Shown here piece after piece: positions 17,213 to 25,710 of a stretch of DNA of 64,000 nucleotides. The translations under genes were made by a program, and so were the position numbers. The DNA comes from an uncultured Lachnobacterium sp. (GTDB lineage: Bacteria; Bacillota; Clostridia; Lachnospirales; Lachnospiraceae), in NCBI GenBank assembly GCA_900546625.1, contig URDU01000001.1, positions 186,001-250,000 of the forward strand, read 5' to 3'. Under the pieces are notes generated by a model. It did no database searches, was not told the DNA's origin, and was given only the letters and a program-made list of their open reading frames with translations. The number at the start of each line of letters is the position of its first letter. Position 1 is the stretch's first letter.

Positions 17213-17940
17213 TATTTATCCCCTCCTTCTGTAGTATTAGGAGCAACAGCGGCCTGTGCTGCTTTTGCTGATGGACATGAAGCTCCACAATGTGCACAAT
17301 CTCCTGAAAGGCAGCCTGCAGGCTCTGCAAGAGGTGTACCCTTTGCTTCCATCTTTTTACGGATGATATTCATGCCTGCAACGAGGAAGCCAAGTACAAG
17401 GAAGGCTCCCGGTGCCATGATAAAGATTGTGATTGGTGTGAACCAGTCACCGAAAATCTTGATGTTGAAGAATGTTCCTGCACCTAAGATCTCACGGATA
17501 AGTCCAATGATTGTAAGACCCATGGTAAATCCAAGTCCCATTCCCATTCCATCAAAGATAGACTCTACAGGCGGATTCTTTGAAGCATAGCTCTCGGCAC
17601 GACCAAGGATGATACAGTTAACCACGATAAGTGGGATGTATACACCAAGTGCTGCTGAAAGGCTAGGCAGATAAGCCTGCATCAAAAACTGTACTACTGT
17701 AACAAGAGATGCAACTATGACGATATACGCCGGCATACGCACTCCGTTAGGAATCACTTTTCTGAAAAGTGAAATCAAAAGGTTTGAACATATAAGTACC
17801 ACCGTGGTGGAAAGTCCCATTCCAAGTCCGTTTACCGCACTGGATGTAACAGCCAGTGTAGGACACATACCAAGCATAAGTACAAAGGTAGGATTTTCCT
17901 TAATGATACCATTATATAAACGCTCTACATATTTGTTCAT
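17212..17940 (-). CDS. rnfE: Rnf complex subunit E
   Basis: A 242-residue polytopic subunit homologous to NqrD and paired with RnfA. It has the equivalent NPTFVLMLGMCPTLAVT and IPLIVVNCIILGRAE motifs with the cluster-binding cysteines. The C-terminus after the last helix is extended and contains LSGDCAHCGASCPSAK, a cysteine-rich tail on the cytoplasmic side that is not part of the NqrD core; it could hold metal, but this is not established. Starts and stops overlap by 1 nt with both neighbours, indicating translational coupling. Confidence 0.96.
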   Translation of the reverse strand: MNKYVERLYNGIIKENPTFVLMLGMCPTLAVTSSAVNGLGMGLSTTVVLICSNLLISLFRKVIPNGVRMPAYIVIVASLVTVVQFLMQAYLPSLSAALGVYIPLIVVNCIILGRAESYASKNPPVESIFDGMGMGLGFTMGLTIIGLIREILGAGTFFNIKIFGDWFTPITIFIMAPGAFLVLGFLVAGMNIIRKKMEAKGTPLAEPAGCLSGDCAHCGASCPSAKAAQAAVAPNTTEGGDK

Positions 17941-18548
17941 TAGTTGGCACCTCCCTGTAATTTATTTTGGAAGTAAGTAATAGCTGCGTTGCAGCCGTTG
18001 GCCATAGCCTTTGATGTGATTGTTGAGCCTGTGATAGCCTCAATCTCCTCATCCTTTGATGCTGTGGTTTTTACAACGTCGAACTTGTCTACTTTCTTAT
18101 TCTCAAACTGCTTGTAGAAATCAGCCTCCTCGGCCTTCATTCCAAGTCCCGGAGTCTCGCTGATGCTTGTGATTGAGTAGCCGTTTACGGTACCATCATT
18201 CTTGATACCTACAGAGAATGTGATGCTTCCCTGGCTTCCGTCCTTGGCTGTAACTGTGATGACATAGCCTAATGTCTCCTTGTTTGAATCAAGGGCAGTC
18301 TCAATATCATCAATTGTATCCTTATAGCCTGCATCAGATACAAGCTTATCAGCTTCCTCGGCGTCATAATCATATTTCTCAAATGATTTTGCGTCCGCAA
18401 ATACTGCCTGATATGCTTTCTGCGCTGCTGCTTTATTAGCCTTGTCGATAGGCTCTGCCGTGATTCCCTGAACCAGGGCAAGAATAAAACCAAGCACCAG
18501 AGTAAAGGCAGTTAAAATCAAAGCGTCATGTACAATACGTTTATTCAT
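17940..18548 (-). CDS. rnfG: Rnf complex subunit G, flavoprotein
   Basis: A 202-residue subunit with one N-terminal membrane helix (about 7-28) and an extracytosolic FMN-binding domain. The flavin attachment motif is TGSTIT at 173-178 (the family form is S/T-G-A-T-x-T/S), preceded by the ETPGLG segment (131-136) typical of RnfG/NqrC. FMN is attached covalently by ApbE, encoded about 2.3 kb away on the other strand. It overlaps rnfD by 8 nt and rnfE by 1 nt. Confidence 0.96.
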   Translation of the reverse strand: MNKRIVHDALILTAFTLVLGFILALVQGITAEPIDKANKAAAQKAYQAVFADAKSFEKYDYDAEEADKLVSDAGYKDTIDDIETALDSNKETLGYVITVTAKDGSQGSITFSVGIKNDGTVNGYSITSISETPGLGMKAEEADFYKQFENKKVDKFDVVKTTASKDEEIEAITGSTITSKAMANGCNAAITYFQNKLQGGAN

Positions 18549-19503
18549 TCTTCTTTGCCTCCTTTACCATACCAAAGGCTCTTGGGATAGAAACCTTCTC
18601 AATAATAGGAACAAGGCAGTTGCTTAAGATGATTGCAAAGGAAACGCCCTCTGCATTGGCACCGAAGCAACGGAATACTCCTGTCAATATACCACAGCAG
18701 ATACCGAATATTATCTTGCCCATCGGCGTAATCGGGCTTGTGACATAATCGGTCGCCATGAAAAATGCACCAAGCATAAGTCCGCCACCGCAGAGCTCTG
18801 CAACAACATAGTTGATATCAAAATGCTGTGCTCCGAAAAGGAACATGAATACGGCAAATGTAATAATGTAGGATGCAGGAATCTTTAAATCAATGACTCC
18901 AAGTAAAATCATTATGATGGCACCAAGCAAAATAGCTATAACCGATGTCTCACCGATTGTTCCTGCAGTATTTCCTATAAGCATATCCCTTACATTGACA
19001 CTTGAAAGCCCTTCATTTTTGATGAGTGCAAGCGGTGTTGCTCCCGAATATACATCCACACCGTTTTTTGTGACATTGAAATTGGTCATGTCAGCCGCAA
19101 ATGCGATGAGAAGGAAGCATCTTCCGCCAAGTGCCGGGTTCATAAAGTTCTGTCCGAGTCCTCCGAACATACACTTAACAATGATGATTGCGAATACTCC
19201 ACCGAGTACAGCCTCCCACCATGGAAGTGAAACCGGAAGGTTAAGTGCTAAAAGCAGTCCTGTGACTACCGCACTAAGGTCTGTAATTGTGCTCTTTTTC
19301 TTAATTATGTAGTCAAACACCCATTCTGATGCCACACACGATGCGATGGTAAGCAGAATGATAAAAAGTGCTCTGAAACCAAAATTGTATATACCAAAAA
19401 GACTTGCCGGAAGTAATGCTATAATGACATAAAGCATTATTCTGTTAGTGGAATCCTTGGCACGTACATGTGGTGATGATGAAACATGATATAAATCACT
19501 CAC
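18541..19503 (-). CDS. rnfD: Rnf complex subunit D, flavoprotein
   Basis: A 320-residue polytopic membrane subunit homologous to NqrB, thought to form part of the ion pathway. The covalent FMN site SGAT is at 153-156 (DVYSGATPLAL), with T156 the expected acceptor. GLGQNFMNPALGGRCFLL and the C-terminal GVSFAIILSNCLVPIIE are family segments. The start has SD GAGGTGG and follows rnfC by 18 bp. Confidence 0.96.
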   Translation of the reverse strand: MSDLYHVSSSPHVRAKDSTNRIMLYVIIALLPASLFGIYNFGFRALFIILLTIASCVASEWVFDYIIKKKSTITDLSAVVTGLLLALNLPVSLPWWEAVLGGVFAIIIVKCMFGGLGQNFMNPALGGRCFLLIAFAADMTNFNVTKNGVDVYSGATPLALIKNEGLSSVNVRDMLIGNTAGTIGETSVIAILLGAIIMILLGVIDLKIPASYIITFAVFMFLFGAQHFDINYVVAELCGGGLMLGAFFMATDYVTSPITPMGKIIFGICCGILTGVFRCFGANAEGVSFAIILSNCLVPIIEKVSIPRAFGMVKEAKKNE

Positions 19504-19521
19504 TTTAATCCACCTCTTTCT

Positions 19522-20853
19522 TTATTTTTTGCTGGCCTGTTTTCTCTTTTCAGCGAGAACAAGCTTCTTCATTGTCTTGATAGGCTGTGCCACCTGTCTC
19601 CTTGACGGACATGCAAATGAACAGCTTCCGCACTCAATACACTCAAGTCCGTGCCACTTCTCAAACTCATCCATCTGACCGCGCGTGCCAAACTTCGCAA
19701 GACGGCTTGGAATGAGCTGCTCAGGACATGCCTCCACACAGCGACCGCAGTTGATGCAGGCCTGCGGCTCAAATGCTGCCACCTCATCATGTGTGAAGCA
19801 CAGTATTGATGAAGAGGTCTTTGTAGTAGGGATATCAAGACTAAACATGGCAAAGCCCATCATAGGACCGCCTGATATGATCTTCTCCGGCTGACTCTTA
19901 AAGCCTCCCGCAGCGTCAACCAGCTCCTGATATGAGGTACCGATGCTGTATAAAATATTTGAAGGATTCTTCACCGCATCTCCTGTAACTGTTGAAATAC
20001 GCTTAAGGACCGGCTGTCCATTCTTTACGGCATTGTAGACAGCAATGATTGTCTCTACATTGTCAACGATACAGCCTGCATCCGCAGGGAGCATCTTAGA
20101 ATTTATAGCCCTGCCTGTTGTAGCATAAATGAGCTGTCTCTCACCACCCTGTGGGTACTTTGTCATGAGCGGACAAACCTCAATACGTGGCTCATCCTTT
20201 GTGAGCTCTGTAAGCTTTTCGATGCAGTCAGGCTTATTATCCTCTATGCCAAGGATACCCTTTGCATTGTCAAAAAGCTGAAGTATGATCTTCATACCGC
20301 CGATTAATTCCTCAGGATTCTCAAGCATACGTCTGTAGTCAGATGTGAGGTAAGGCTCACACTCCGCGCAGTTTGCGATAATATACTCAATCTTGTCCGG
20401 CTCCTTTGGAGAAAGCTTTACATGTGTAGGGAAACCGGCACCGCCCATGCCAACAACTCCTGCATTCTTAACCTTCTCGATGATTTCTTCCTTTGAAAGT
20501 GCTGTGACATCCTCGACGATATTATATGTTGTCTCAGTAAACATGCCATCATTTTCGATAACAATACTGTCAACCATATCGCCGACTGCCACACGTCGTT
20601 TCTCAATAGCCTTAACTTTTCCTGACACCGATGAATAGATAGGTGATGAAACAAAGCCACCGGCCTCTGCTATCATCTGTCCCTTCAACACAGTGTCACC
20701 TACGGCAACAACAGGCTTAGCCGGTGCGCCGATATGCTGCGAAACCGGATATACCATGTCGCCCTTGGGCAAAACTTCTTTAATTGGTGAATCCTTAGAC
20801 AGCTCTTTGCCATCATATGGATGAACACCGCCAATAAACGTTTTATGACCCAT
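19522..20853 (-). CDS. rnfC: Rnf complex subunit C, NADH-binding
   Basis: A 443-residue peripheral subunit carrying the NAD(H) site of Rnf. It has an N-terminal barrel-sandwich domain, a nucleotide/FMN-binding glycine-rich loop VGMGGAGFPTHVKL (about 144-157), an SLBB-like segment, and two ferredoxin motifs near the C-terminus (CINCGRCVEACP and CIECGSCSFACP). It is the first gene of rnfCDGEAB. SD AGAGGGG precedes the ATG, and a promoter lies at 20916-20943 in the region shared with the divergent nuclease gene. Confidence 0.97.
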   Translation of the reverse strand: MGHKTFIGGVHPYDGKELSKDSPIKEVLPKGDMVYPVSQHIGAPAKPVVAVGDTVLKGQMIAEAGGFVSSPIYSSVSGKVKAIEKRRVAVGDMVDSIVIENDGMFTETTYNIVEDVTALSKEEIIEKVKNAGVVGMGGAGFPTHVKLSPKEPDKIEYIIANCAECEPYLTSDYRRMLENPEELIGGMKIILQLFDNAKGILGIEDNKPDCIEKLTELTKDEPRIEVCPLMTKYPQGGERQLIYATTGRAINSKMLPADAGCIVDNVETIIAVYNAVKNGQPVLKRISTVTGDAVKNPSNILYSIGTSYQELVDAAGGFKSQPEKIISGGPMMGFAMFSLDIPTTKTSSSILCFTHDEVAAFEPQACINCGRCVEACPEQLIPSRLAKFGTRGQMDEFEKWHGLECIECGSCSFACPSRRQVAQPIKTMKKLVLAEKRKQASKK

Positions 20854-20915
20854 TTTTGTGCCCCTCTTTCTTTTAGATTAATAACGTGGCAATGCTATTG
20901 CACATTACTAATGCT

Positions 20916-20943
20916 ATTATACCACTTATGATTTTTAGTTAAA
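20916..20943 (-). promoter_or_regulatory. candidate promoter of the rnf operon
   Basis: Minus-strand TTTAAC (20943-20938), 16-bp spacer and a perfect TATAAT (20921-20916). The leader downstream contains ATAGCATT twice and a short inverted repeat GCAAT-N3-ATTGC (20889-20901). The -35 is weak, as expected for a regulated promoter. Confidence 0.55.
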
Positions 20944-21019
20944 TAGTATATTATGTACTTTTTTTAATACTTTATGTTATAATGTTTATACAAATAATTT
21001 TCAGGGTGGGAATTAAAAA

Positions 21020-22117
21020 ATGAAAATATTTCACAACGAAGAAATTTACATAAAAAACGATAATTTTTCAGACAGCATATTTAAAGAAAACACTATGTTC
21101 TTTGATATTGAGACAACAGGCTTTTCACCGGTGAAAGCGATTGTATACATGATAGGCTGTGCAAAGCGCATCAAAAACCGTATTGTAATAGACCAGTACT
21201 TTGCCGAATCGCCTGATGACGAAGCTGCTGTAATCAAAGCCTTTGCGCAGACCTTATCAGGCTGCAGCACCATCATATCGTTCAACGGCATCGGCTTTGA
21301 TATCCCGTTTTTAAAGAATAAATACAAGAAATATAAGCTGGATGACCCCTTCTGTAATACGCAGATACTCGATATCTTTAAGGAGCTTTCACCGATAAAG
21401 CCTCTTTTGTGCCTCGAGAACTACAAACAGAAAAGCATCGAAGCATTTCTCGGCATAGAGAGGGAGGATAAATATTCCGGAGGTGAGCTCATAAATGTTT
21501 ATTATGAATATCTGGCCCAAAAGGATGATGAAAGGCTATCCCTGCTTCTGACACACAACTACGAGGATGTCCTTGGCATGACAAAGCTCCTTAGCATACT
21601 TTCGTATAAGGAATGCATACAGGGCATAACAGACATCACCGGTGTATCCGTAAACCCATATACAGCTTACGACGGCAGCCGAATGAACGAGCTTATCATA
21701 TCATTTGAAAATAAATTTTCCGTTCCAAAATCCGTAAGCTTCCATGACAATGACATCTATCTGACCATCGGCACTGCAAAAAGCTATGTGCGTGTAGCGA
21801 TATTCGAGGGTGAAATGCGCCACTTTTACAGTGATTACAAAAACTACTACTATCTGCCAAAGGAGGACATGGCCATACACAAGAGTGTCGCAGCATATGT
21901 TGACCACGAATACCGCGAAAAATGCAAGGCATACAACTGCTATGTGCGCAAAACAGGCACCTTCATCAGACAGTACTCTGACTTCATGAAGCCTGAATTT
22001 CGATTCGAGATAAAGGATAAGTGCAGCTATTTCCTGCTGACTGAAGATTTCATAAATTCAAAACAGATGGTACTGTCATATGTAAAACACATAACAGACC
22101 ATCTGTTTAATCTCTGA
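21020..22117 (+). CDS. ribonuclease H-like YprB-type 3'-5' exonuclease domain protein
   Basis: A 365-residue protein whose N-terminal half (about 20-195) is an RNase H-fold exonuclease of the YprB family. The DEDD acidic motifs are visible: FFDIETTG (Exo I), SFNGIGFDIPFL (Exo II) and the late motif HNYEDVLGM (Exo III). The C-terminal 160 residues contain no motif I recognise. Family members are predicted single-strand nucleases of unknown cellular role. A TATAAT is found at 20978-20983 with a poor -35, and SD GGGTGGGA 9 bp before the ATG. It diverges from rnfC and converges on cheR, with only 7 bp between the two stops and no visible terminator. Confidence 0.85.
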   Translation: MKIFHNEEIYIKNDNFSDSIFKENTMFFDIETTGFSPVKAIVYMIGCAKRIKNRIVIDQYFAESPDDEAAVIKAFAQTLSGCSTIISFNGIGFDIPFLKNKYKKYKLDDPFCNTQILDIFKELSPIKPLLCLENYKQKSIEAFLGIEREDKYSGGELINVYYEYLAQKDDERLSLLLTHNYEDVLGMTKLLSILSYKECIQGITDITGVSVNPYTAYDGSRMNELIISFENKFSVPKSVSFHDNDIYLTIGTAKSYVRVAIFEGEMRHFYSDYKNYYYLPKEDMAIHKSVAAYVDHEYREKCKAYNCYVRKTGTFIRQYSDFMKPEFRFEIKDKCSYFLLTEDFINSKQMVLSYVKHITDHLFNL

Positions 22118-22124
22118 TAAAATA

Positions 22125-22901
22125 TCAAGGCTTTCTGAAATAGAAGCTGCTTAATCTCTCAAAGCCAAGCTCACGATATGTAGTTATCTGCTCAGTACTG
22201 CCTATAAACAGTATACCCTCGGATTTTAAGGTATTGAAGAAATTTTTGTATATCATATCCTTCGCATCATCGGTAAAATAAATCACCACATTCCTGCACA
22301 GGATAAGGTCGTAATCCTTTGGATATGGATCCTTCAGCAGATTATGCTCCTTAAAGGTCACGCAACGCTTGATATCATCAGATATCTTGTATGAGCCCTC
22401 CATCTGGGTAAAGTACTTCTTTTTCAGGTCAGCCGGCACATTCTCTACAGACTTTGCACTGTAAAGCCCGGCCTTTGCGCTCGCAATCACCAGATCATCA
22501 ATATCTGTAGCCAGTATCTTTATACGAGACAGCGGAACATGCTTTGAAAAAGCCATGGCGAGTGAATACGGCTCGTCACCGGTAGAGCATGCCGCGCTCC
22601 ATATCTTAATCGTCCCTGTATTGTTCTTTAATATCTCAGGAATAACCTCTCTGTCCAAAAAAGCCCACTGATCAGGATTCCTGTAGAACTCAGATACATT
22701 GATAGTGATAAAATTGATAAACTGTTTAAACTTCGCTTTATCTGTAGAAATCATATCAATGTATGTCTCATAAGAATCAGCCCCGTTTTTTCTCGCAAGT
22801 GTATCAATACGTCTGCGCATCTGCTTCTCTTTATAATAATTGAGATCTATCTGTGTCAGCCTGTACACTTCCTTTTTAAACCATTCATAATGATCAAACA
22901 T
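22125..22901 (-). CDS. cheR: chemotaxis protein methyltransferase CheR
   Basis: A 258-residue SAM-dependent methyltransferase that methylates glutamates of chemoreceptors. It has the N-terminal all-alpha CheR domain (YKEKQMRRRIDTLARKNG), the catalytic-domain signature INVSEFYRNPDQW, SAM-binding WSAACSTGDEPYSLAM and LILCRNVVIYF. Two ATGs are adjacent; the second (22901) has the better SD spacing (GGAGG, 6 bp). No other chemotaxis genes are in the window. It implies a motile or sensory-receptor-bearing organism. Confidence 0.95.
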   Translation of the reverse strand: MFDHYEWFKKEVYRLTQIDLNYYKEKQMRRRIDTLARKNGADSYETYIDMISTDKAKFKQFINFITINVSEFYRNPDQWAFLDREVIPEILKNNTGTIKIWSAACSTGDEPYSLAMAFSKHVPLSRIKILATDIDDLVIASAKAGLYSAKSVENVPADLKKKYFTQMEGSYKISDDIKRCVTFKEHNLLKDPYPKDYDLILCRNVVIYFTDDAKDMIYKNFFNTLKSEGILFIGSTEQITTYRELGFERLSSFYFRKP

Positions 22902-22936
22902 CATAATCCTCCAATATGTGCCACCTGATACAAATA

Positions 22937-22970
22937 AAAGCTGCCATATATTATATATGACAGCTTTAAA
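22937..22970 (-). terminator. intrinsic terminator after rpsA
   Basis: AAAGCTGTCATATA / TATATGGCAGCTTT forms a long stem followed on the minus strand by TTTTATTTG. It lies 10 bp after the rpsA stop and upstream of cheR, separating the two units. Confidence 0.85.
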
Positions 22971-22978
22971 ATCAAAAA

Positions 22979-24094
22979 CTACTCGTTATCAGAAGCAACC
23001 TCGTCGATATTTACATCTGCAACATCTGCTCCATCATCCTCTGAATCAAGGAGAGCCTTCATGCTTAAGCTGATTTTCTTATCGTCCTCATTGAACTCAA
23101 CAACCTTAGCCTCAACCTCCTGACCAATCTTGAGTACATCTGATGGCTTCTCAACATGATCCTTTGAAATCTGTGAAACATGAAGAAGAGCATCAACACC
23201 AGGTGCAAGCTCGATGAATGCGCCGAAATCTGTCATTCTGGCTACTTTACCCTTTACGATATTGCCAGGAGCAAATTTCTCTGTTGCACCATTCCATGGA
23301 TTCTCGTCATCAAACTTCATTGAAAGAGCAATCTTAGAACCATTGATGTTCTTAACGAATACTCTTACAGCCTGTCCGACTGTGAATACCTTCTTAGGGT
23401 TCTCTACTCTGCCCCAAGACATCTCTGAGATATGAAGTAATCCGTCTACTCCGCCAAGATCGATGAATGCACCGAAATCTGTAACGTTCTTAACTGTTCC
23501 CTCGATTACATCGCCTACGTGAAGGTTTGCAAGAAGCTCTTCCTGCTGCTTAGCCTTCTGCTCAACGAGTAATACCTTTCTGTTTCCGATAATACGTCTC
23601 TTTCTTGGATCGAACTCTGTGATGATAAACTCGATCTCCTGATCCTTGAACTTGTTGAGATCCTTCTCATAAGTATCTGATACAAGGCTTGCAGGGATGA
23701 ATACTCTTGTCTCATCAACACTGACACATACACCACCGGCTAATACCTGTGTAACCTTTGCCTTTAATACTTCCTGATTCTCAAAAGCCTCCTCAAGACG
23801 CTTGCTGCCCTTCTCTGCCTGAAGGCGCTTGTAAGAAAGGATAACCTGGCCCTCGCCATCGTTAAGCTTAACTACCTTGGCTTCCATCTTGTCGCCAACC
23901 TTTACAACTGTAGTAAGGTCTACGTTTGGCTCATTTGTGTACTCGTTTCTAGTAATAATTCCGTCTGATTTGTATCCAATATTTAAGAAAATCTCGTCAG
24001 GTTTAACATCAATAACGGTACCTTCTACCACTTCTCCATTTCTTATAGTTTTAAAAGATTCTTCCAGCATTTGTTCAAAGCTCATTTCTGACAT
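22979..24094 (-). CDS. rpsA: 30S ribosomal protein S1 (four-repeat form)
   Basis: A 371-residue protein with four S1 RNA-binding repeats (about 15-85, 100-165, 185-255, 270-340) and an acidic C-terminal tail. Clear repeat motifs are EGTVIDVKPDEIFLNIGYKS, VKNVTDFGAFIDLGGVDG and ARMTDFGAFIELAPGVDALL. Length fits the Firmicute short S1. The frame extends to 24112, but GAGGAGG lies 9 bp before the ATG at 24094, which is chosen. This start overlaps the ispH stop by 20 nt in another frame. Some clostridia have ispH and rpsA fused into one protein; here they are separate but overlapping. Confidence 0.94.
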   Translation of the reverse strand: MSEMSFEQMLEESFKTIRNGEVVEGTVIDVKPDEIFLNIGYKSDGIITRNEYTNEPNVDLTTVVKVGDKMEAKVVKLNDGEGQVILSYKRLQAEKGSKRLEEAFENQEVLKAKVTQVLAGGVCVSVDETRVFIPASLVSDTYEKDLNKFKDQEIEFIITEFDPRKRRIIGNRKVLLVEQKAKQQEELLANLHVGDVIEGTVKNVTDFGAFIDLGGVDGLLHISEMSWGRVENPKKVFTVGQAVRVFVKNINGSKIALSMKFDDENPWNGATEKFAPGNIVKGKVARMTDFGAFIELAPGVDALLHVSQISKDHVEKPSDVLKIGQEVEAKVVEFNEDDKKISLSMKALLDSEDDGADVADVNIDEVASDNE

Positions 24095-24935
24095 TCTTTG
24101 AAACCTCCTCAATGATATTATTTGGGGTTGAAGCCCCTGCTGTAATACCTACGTTATTGTTGGACCTGATTTGTGTATAATCCATTTCGTCACTTGTCTG
24201 TATATAGTAAGTATTTTTGCATTCGTTTTTACATATTTCAAATAGCTTCTGTGTATTGGAGCTGTGCCTGTCACCTATGACAATCATGACATCTGAGCAC
24301 TGCGCCACCTTCCTTGCTTCGGTCTGTCTGACCTCTGTAGCATTACAGATTGTATTTAAAACAGTTATATCATAACCTTTTTTTGCAATAATTTCAACTA
24401 TATCTTGAAATTTATTGTAGTTAAATGTCGTTTGTGACACTATGCATAGTTTTTTTGTACTATTTTTCGTGTAATTTTCGGCATCCTCAGGCGAATTTAT
24501 GATGGTTACATGGCATTTTTCGTCTGCCCAGCCCTTTATCCCGCACACCTCAGGGTGCTTTGGACTGCCGACAATTATAATATCATAGCCCTTTGAGCTG
24601 TAGTCCTCCACATATCTGTGAATTTTTAATACAAAAGGACAGGTTGCATTAAGCACCTCAAAGCCACAGTTTTTTATCCTGTCATACTCTGCCTTGCTTA
24701 TACCGTGCGAACGGATAATCATCACGCCCTTTTCATGTGATGAAAGCTCATCGAGATCGTTTATGACGGTTACGCCATTTTTTTCCATATCCTTTACGAC
24801 CTCATCATTGTGAATAATCGGGCCGTAGGTGTATATAGGCACATTTTCCTTTTCGATTGCTTCATAGACCATATTTACGGCTCTTGTCACTCCGAAGCAA
24901 AAGCCCGCACTCTTTGCGATAGTAAGCTCACCCAT
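24075..24935 (-). CDS. ispH: 4-hydroxy-3-methylbut-2-enyl diphosphate reductase IspH
   Basis: A 286-residue [4Fe-4S] enzyme catalysing the last step of the MEP isoprenoid pathway, giving IPP and DMAPP. The three cluster cysteines are in GFCFGVTRAV (C13), NATCPFV (about C97) and ICNATEVRQ (about C196). The catalytic E of the TEVRQ segment and the substrate motifs SHG, HPEV and SSNT are present. It overlaps rpsA by 20 nt and follows cmk by 3 bp. Confidence 0.96.
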   Translation of the reverse strand: MGELTIAKSAGFCFGVTRAVNMVYEAIEKENVPIYTYGPIIHNDEVVKDMEKNGVTVINDLDELSSHEKGVMIIRSHGISKAEYDRIKNCGFEVLNATCPFVLKIHRYVEDYSSKGYDIIIVGSPKHPEVCGIKGWADEKCHVTIINSPEDAENYTKNSTKKLCIVSQTTFNYNKFQDIVEIIAKKGYDITVLNTICNATEVRQTEARKVAQCSDVMIVIGDRHSSNTQKLFEICKNECKNTYYIQTSDEMDYTQIRSNNNVGITAGASTPNNIIEEVSKNVRNEL

Positions 24936-24938
24936 ACG

Positions 24939-25601
24939 CTATGCCTCTTTCACAAGCTGCTTCATTTTATCTACCACCTCATCAATTGTCATATCAGATG
25001 AGTCGAGCAGCACGGCATCGTCTGCCTGCTTTAAAGGTGATGTTTCTCTTGTCATATCTCTGTGATCTCTCTCTATGATATCCTTCTCGATTGCATCAAT
25101 ATCACAGCTCTCACCCTTTGCGGTAAGCTCATCAAAGCGCCTCTTCGCACGCACCTTAGAGCTTGCTGTTAAGAATATCTTGACATTGGCATCAGGAAGC
25201 ACAACAGTTCCGATATCTCTTCCGTCCATCACCACATTTTCTCTGGCAGCGAGCTGTCTTTGAAGCTCAACAAGCTTTTCTCTTACTACAGGATAAACAC
25301 TTGTTGCCGATGCCATATTGCCGACTGCCTCCTGTCTTATAAAGCCTGTGATATTCTCACCATTTAGGATGACCTGCTGTTCACCGTTTTCATAGCTGAT
25401 AGAAACCTCTACATCCTTACACAGCCTCGTGATAGTGTCAACATCCTCCTTATCCACACCCTTTTGGATAAAATAGTATGCCATGGCGCGGTACATGGCG
25501 CCTGTATCCACATAAATTGCTCCAAGCTCCTTTGCAAGCCTTTTTGCTATAGTGCTTTTTCCGGCTCCTGCCGGTCCGTCAATTGCTATATTGTATCTCA
25601 T
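24939..25601 (-). CDS. cmk: cytidylate kinase
   Basis: A 220-residue (d)CMP kinase. The P-loop IDGPAGAGKSTIAKRLA, the substrate motif YVDTGAMYRAMA, VVMDGRDIGTVVLP and the lid region RDHRDMTRETSPL are all typical. The cmk-ispH-rpsA order is widespread in Firmicutes. SD AAGGAGAAATT precedes the ATG. A candidate promoter lies at 25681-25710 although the upstream flavoprotein gene is only 105 bp away. Confidence 0.97.
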   Translation of the reverse strand: MRYNIAIDGPAGAGKSTIAKRLAKELGAIYVDTGAMYRAMAYYFIQKGVDKEDVDTITRLCKDVEVSISYENGEQQVILNGENITGFIRQEAVGNMASATSVYPVVREKLVELQRQLAARENVVMDGRDIGTVVLPDANVKIFLTASSKVRAKRRFDELTAKGESCDIDAIEKDIIERDHRDMTRETSPLKQADDAVLLDSSDMTIDEVVDKMKQLVKEA

Positions 25602-25680
25602 AATTTCTCCTTAATATTATTGCTTGTCATTTTTATTAAAATCCCAGCTATTCAATTCACCATGCAAGTAAATAACTGTT

Positions 25681-25710
25681 ATTATAAGTATTAGTTTTCC
25701 AAATCATCAA
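25681..25710 (-). promoter_or_regulatory. candidate promoter of cmk-ispH-rpsA
   Basis: TTGATG (25710-25705), 18-bp spacer and TATAAT (25686-25681) on the minus strand. The -35 overlaps the stop codon of the upstream flavoprotein gene. It would let rpsA be expressed independently of the RpiR-led transcript. Confidence 0.5.

Noticed and set aside
22105..22130. Terminator between the convergent YprB and cheR genes
   Set aside because: Only 7 bp separate the stops and no hairpin with a T run is seen on either strand.
24075..24112. Fusion of ispH and rpsA into one protein
   Set aside because: Such fusions exist in clostridia, but here ispH has its own stop and rpsA its own SD and start in another frame; they only overlap by 20 nt.
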